Of a stretch of DNA of 64,000 nucleotides, positions 62,119 through 64,000 are shown piece by piece. The stretch comes from Burkholderiales bacterium. GTDB taxonomy: Bacteria > Pseudomonadota > Gammaproteobacteria > Burkholderiales > SG8-41. Under the pieces are notes generated by a model. It made no database searches. It saw only the letters and a program-made list of their open reading frames with translations, and was not told where the DNA came from. Within the stretch, counting starts at the first letter, position 1, and each line of letters begins with the position of its first letter. The stretch lies in NCBI GenBank assembly GCA_036262035.1, contig DATAJS010000031.1, forward strand, positions 124,001-188,000, written 5' to 3'. The position numbers and the translations under genes were made by a program.

Positions 62119-63321
62119 TCATACGATCCCGCGCGCTTTCAGGTCGTGCTGCTGCTCGGACGAATAGCCGAGCCCGGAGAGGATCTCGGCGTTGTGCTCG
62201 CCGAGCGTCGGGCCGAGCCAGCGCGTCGCGCCCGGCGTCTCGGAGAGCTTGGGCACGACGCCCGGGATTTTCATCGGCTTGCCGTCGGGGAGCTTCCACT
62301 GCTCGAGCATGCCGCGGGCGATGTAATGGGCGTCCTTCACGATGTCTTCGGCGTCGTACACGCGGCCCGAAGGCACGTCGACCTGCTCGAGCACCGCGAG
62401 CACGCTGTCCAGATCGAGCGTCATCGTCCACGCTTCGATCGCGGCGTCGAGCTCGGCCACGCGCGGCGTGCGGCCGGCATTGGTCGCGAGGTCGGGATCG
62501 TTCGCGAGGTCGTCGCGTCCCATCGCGGTCATGAGACGCCTGAAGATCGAATCGTTGTTCGCGCCGATGATCACGTACTTGCCGTCGCGCGTCGGATAGG
62601 TGTTCGACGGCGTGATGCCCGGCAGCGCGTTGCCCGCGCGCTCGCGCTTGAAGCCCAGCACGTCGAACTCGGGCAACAGGCTTTCCATCATGTTGAAGAC
62701 CGATTCGTAGAGCGCGACGTCGACGTACTGGCCACGCCCGCCGTTGGCGGTGCGCTGGTGCAGCGCCATCATCGCGCCGATCACGCCGTGCAAGGCCGCG
62801 ATCGAATCGCCCACCGAGATGCCGAGCCTCACCGGCGGGCGATCGGCATAGCCGGTGACATAGCGCATCCCGCCCATGCTCTCGCCGATGACGCCGAATC
62901 CCGGACGATCGCGATACGGGCCGTCCTGTCCGAAGCCCGACAGCCTCACCATGACGAGCTTCTGATTGACGGACGAAAGCTGCGGCCAGCCGATGTTCCA
63001 TTTCTCGAGCGCGCCGGGGCGAAAGTTCTCGACGACGATATCGGCCTCGGCGGCGAGCTTGCGCACGATCTCCTGTCCCTCGGGCGCGCGCAGGTTGAGC
63101 GTCAGCGATTTCTTGTTGCGCGCCTGCACGTACCACCACAGCGAGGTGTCGCCGTACATCTTGCGCCACTGACGAAGCTGGTCGCCGCCTTCGGGCGCTT
63201 CGATCTTGATCACCTCGGCGCCGAAATCGCCGAGCATGCGCGCGCAGAGCGGGCCCGCGATCAGCGTGCCGAGCTCGAGGACTTTGACTCCCGTAAGAGG
63301 CCCTGCATTCGTATTACTCAA
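62119..63321 (-). CDS. CaiB/BaiF family III CoA transferase
   Basis: 400 residues from TTG 63321 with GAGGAG 8 bases upstream. KVLELGTLIAGPLCARMLGDFGAEVIKIEAPEGGDQLRQWRK, NKKSLTLNLRAPEGQEIVRKLAAEADIVVENFRPG and ALYESVFNMMESLLPEF are typical. It transfers CoA between carboxylic acids; the substrate is not known. The neighbours do not decide it. Confidence 0.92.
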   Translation of the reverse strand: MSNTNAGPLTGVKVLELGTLIAGPLCARMLGDFGAEVIKIEAPEGGDQLRQWRKMYGDTSLWWYVQARNKKSLTLNLRAPEGQEIVRKLAAEADIVVENFRPGALEKWNIGWPQLSSVNQKLVMVRLSGFGQDGPYRDRPGFGVIGESMGGMRYVTGYADRPPVRLGISVGDSIAALHGVIGAMMALHQRTANGGRGQYVDVALYESVFNMMESLLPEFDVLGFKRERAGNALPGITPSNTYPTRDGKYVIIGANNDSIFRRLMTAMGRDDLANDPDLATNAGRTPRVAELDAAIEAWTMTLDLDSVLAVLEQVDVPSGRVYDAEDIVKDAHYIARGMLEQWKLPDGKPMKIPGVVPKLSETPGATRWLGPTLGEHNAEILSGLGYSSEQQHDLKARGIV

Positions 63322-63474
63322 ATGACACGCTCCTCGCGCACGATCGCGGCAGGAGGGCATTGTACTTCGCAGCGTGCTCTCCAAAGTGGCTGATGCAGCG
63401 GCCGAGGTTTGTCCATAGAGTCGACTCAGCAATTGCCCGGCAGTCGCCGCGTGGACAACAGACCGGAGGGATCA

Positions 63475-64000
63475 ATGCGCATGCTTATCGAAACATGGGA
63501 AGTTGTCTCGCGCCGGATGGCGATTGCCGTCGTCGTCGCTGTGCTCGCCGGCTGTTCGAGCATCTCCATCGACGCTGCAAAGGCGCTCGCCACGACCGGC
63601 GGGGACACGGCCGCAGCGGCGGAAAAGAGCTCGCGTGCGTCCGACGACGAGTTCGGCCGCAGCATGATGGCGGAGGCGTTCCTTCACGGCACCGCGAAGG
63701 CCGTCGAGTCGCCCGCCTATACCAGCCTGCTTTCGCTGTACGAATCGATACAGCGCGAGCTTTCCGCGCGCGCGGCCGTGCTGCAGCGCCTCGCCGGCGT
63801 TTACGGCGCGTTTGCGGATTTGGCCAGCTTCGACAACAGCGCCGAAACACAGAAGGCGTTGAACGAGCTCGGCGGCGCCATCAACGGTTACGCCTCCGCC
63901 GTCAAAGCCAGCCCGCCTCTGAGCGATGCAGCGATCGGCGTCATCTCGACGGTCGGCGGCCTCATCGCCGCCGAGGCTCAGAAACGCAAGCTCGCGGAAG
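63475..64000 (+). CDS. Lipoprotein of unknown function, N-terminal part (runs off window)
   Basis: Open from ATG 63475 to the window edge, at least 175 residues, so the stop is not seen. GGAGGG lies just before the ATG. A signal ending in a lipobox (VVVAVLAGCSS) suggests outer- or inner-membrane anchoring. The rest is Ala-rich and helical, with possible coiled parts (LYESIQRELSARAAVLQRLAGVYGAFADL). No family is recognised. Confidence 0.7.
   Translation, partial: MRMLIETWEVVSRRMAIAVVVAVLAGCSSISIDAAKALATTGGDTAAAAEKSSRASDDEFGRSMMAEAFLHGTAKAVESPAYTSLLSLYESIQRELSARAAVLQRLAGVYGAFADLASFDNSAETQKALNELGGAINGYASAVKASPPLSDAAIGVISTVGGLIAAEAQKRKLAE

Overview
The window is a gene-dense, high-G+C stretch of a bacterial chromosome. 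Gene families and gene order point to a betaproteobacterium, probably Burkholderiales-like. The evidence is the glnE / yhdP / nitrilase / tldD block, a Bug-family (TctC-like) solute receptor, a RibB fused to a degenerate GTP cyclohydrolase II domain, the ribD-ribE-ribBA-ribH-nusB-thiL-pgpA-pncC-recA-recX order, and darP next to pmbA. I cannot name a genus. No rRNA, tRNA, insertion sequence, prophage or CRISPR array was seen. No stretch over about 250 bases lacks a gene; the longest gap (57920-58164) is filled with repeats.

Layout. 1-3.7 kb: a Ser/Thr kinase cut by the window edge, its heme-binding sensor neighbour, nth, a DUF1841 protein and two cytochromes c. 3.7-9.5 kb: a SulP transporter, cobalamin adenosyltransferase with a BtuF-like binding protein, a cyclic-nucleotide-binding protein, DAHP synthase and a methyltransferase. 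9.5-22.6 kb: an OGT-type glycosyltransferase, tldD, nitrilase, a small exported protein, yhdP, glnE, ilvE, a zinc-finger protein and waaF. 22.6-30.2 kb: a catabolic-looking set (acyl-CoA dehydrogenase, SnoaL-like protein, TcuA-like flavoprotein, class II aldolase, amidohydrolase), then a YheT hydrolase and a phosphomannomutase. 30.2-36.9 kb: a histone-H1-like/Ig-like fusion and three methyltransferases around alaS. 36.9-48 kb: one long minus-strand run of housekeeping genes from glyA and nrdR through riboflavin synthesis, nusB, thiL, pgpA, pncC, recA (with a LexA box) and recX to a Bug receptor. 48-56 kb: a TRAP receptor, pmbA, darP, mog, an esterase, an exported methyltransferase and a conserved unknown protein. 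56-64 kb: a nitrate/sulfonate/taurine-type ABC importer, a Tat-exported GMC dehydrogenase pair, a CaiB-type CoA transferase and a truncated lipoprotein gene.

The most distinctive signal is intergenic. At least six unrelated families of short, inverted, mostly 9- or 15-bp-period repeats sit at gene ends. They supply stop codons (pduO, btuF, the acyl-CoA dehydrogenase, mog), one start codon (yheT) and C-terminal tails (WaaF, NrdR, a small membrane protein). A second notable spot is 26920-26981. There the left arm of a good intrinsic terminator has a second, longer perfect complement inside the first codons of the next gene, an attenuator-like layout.
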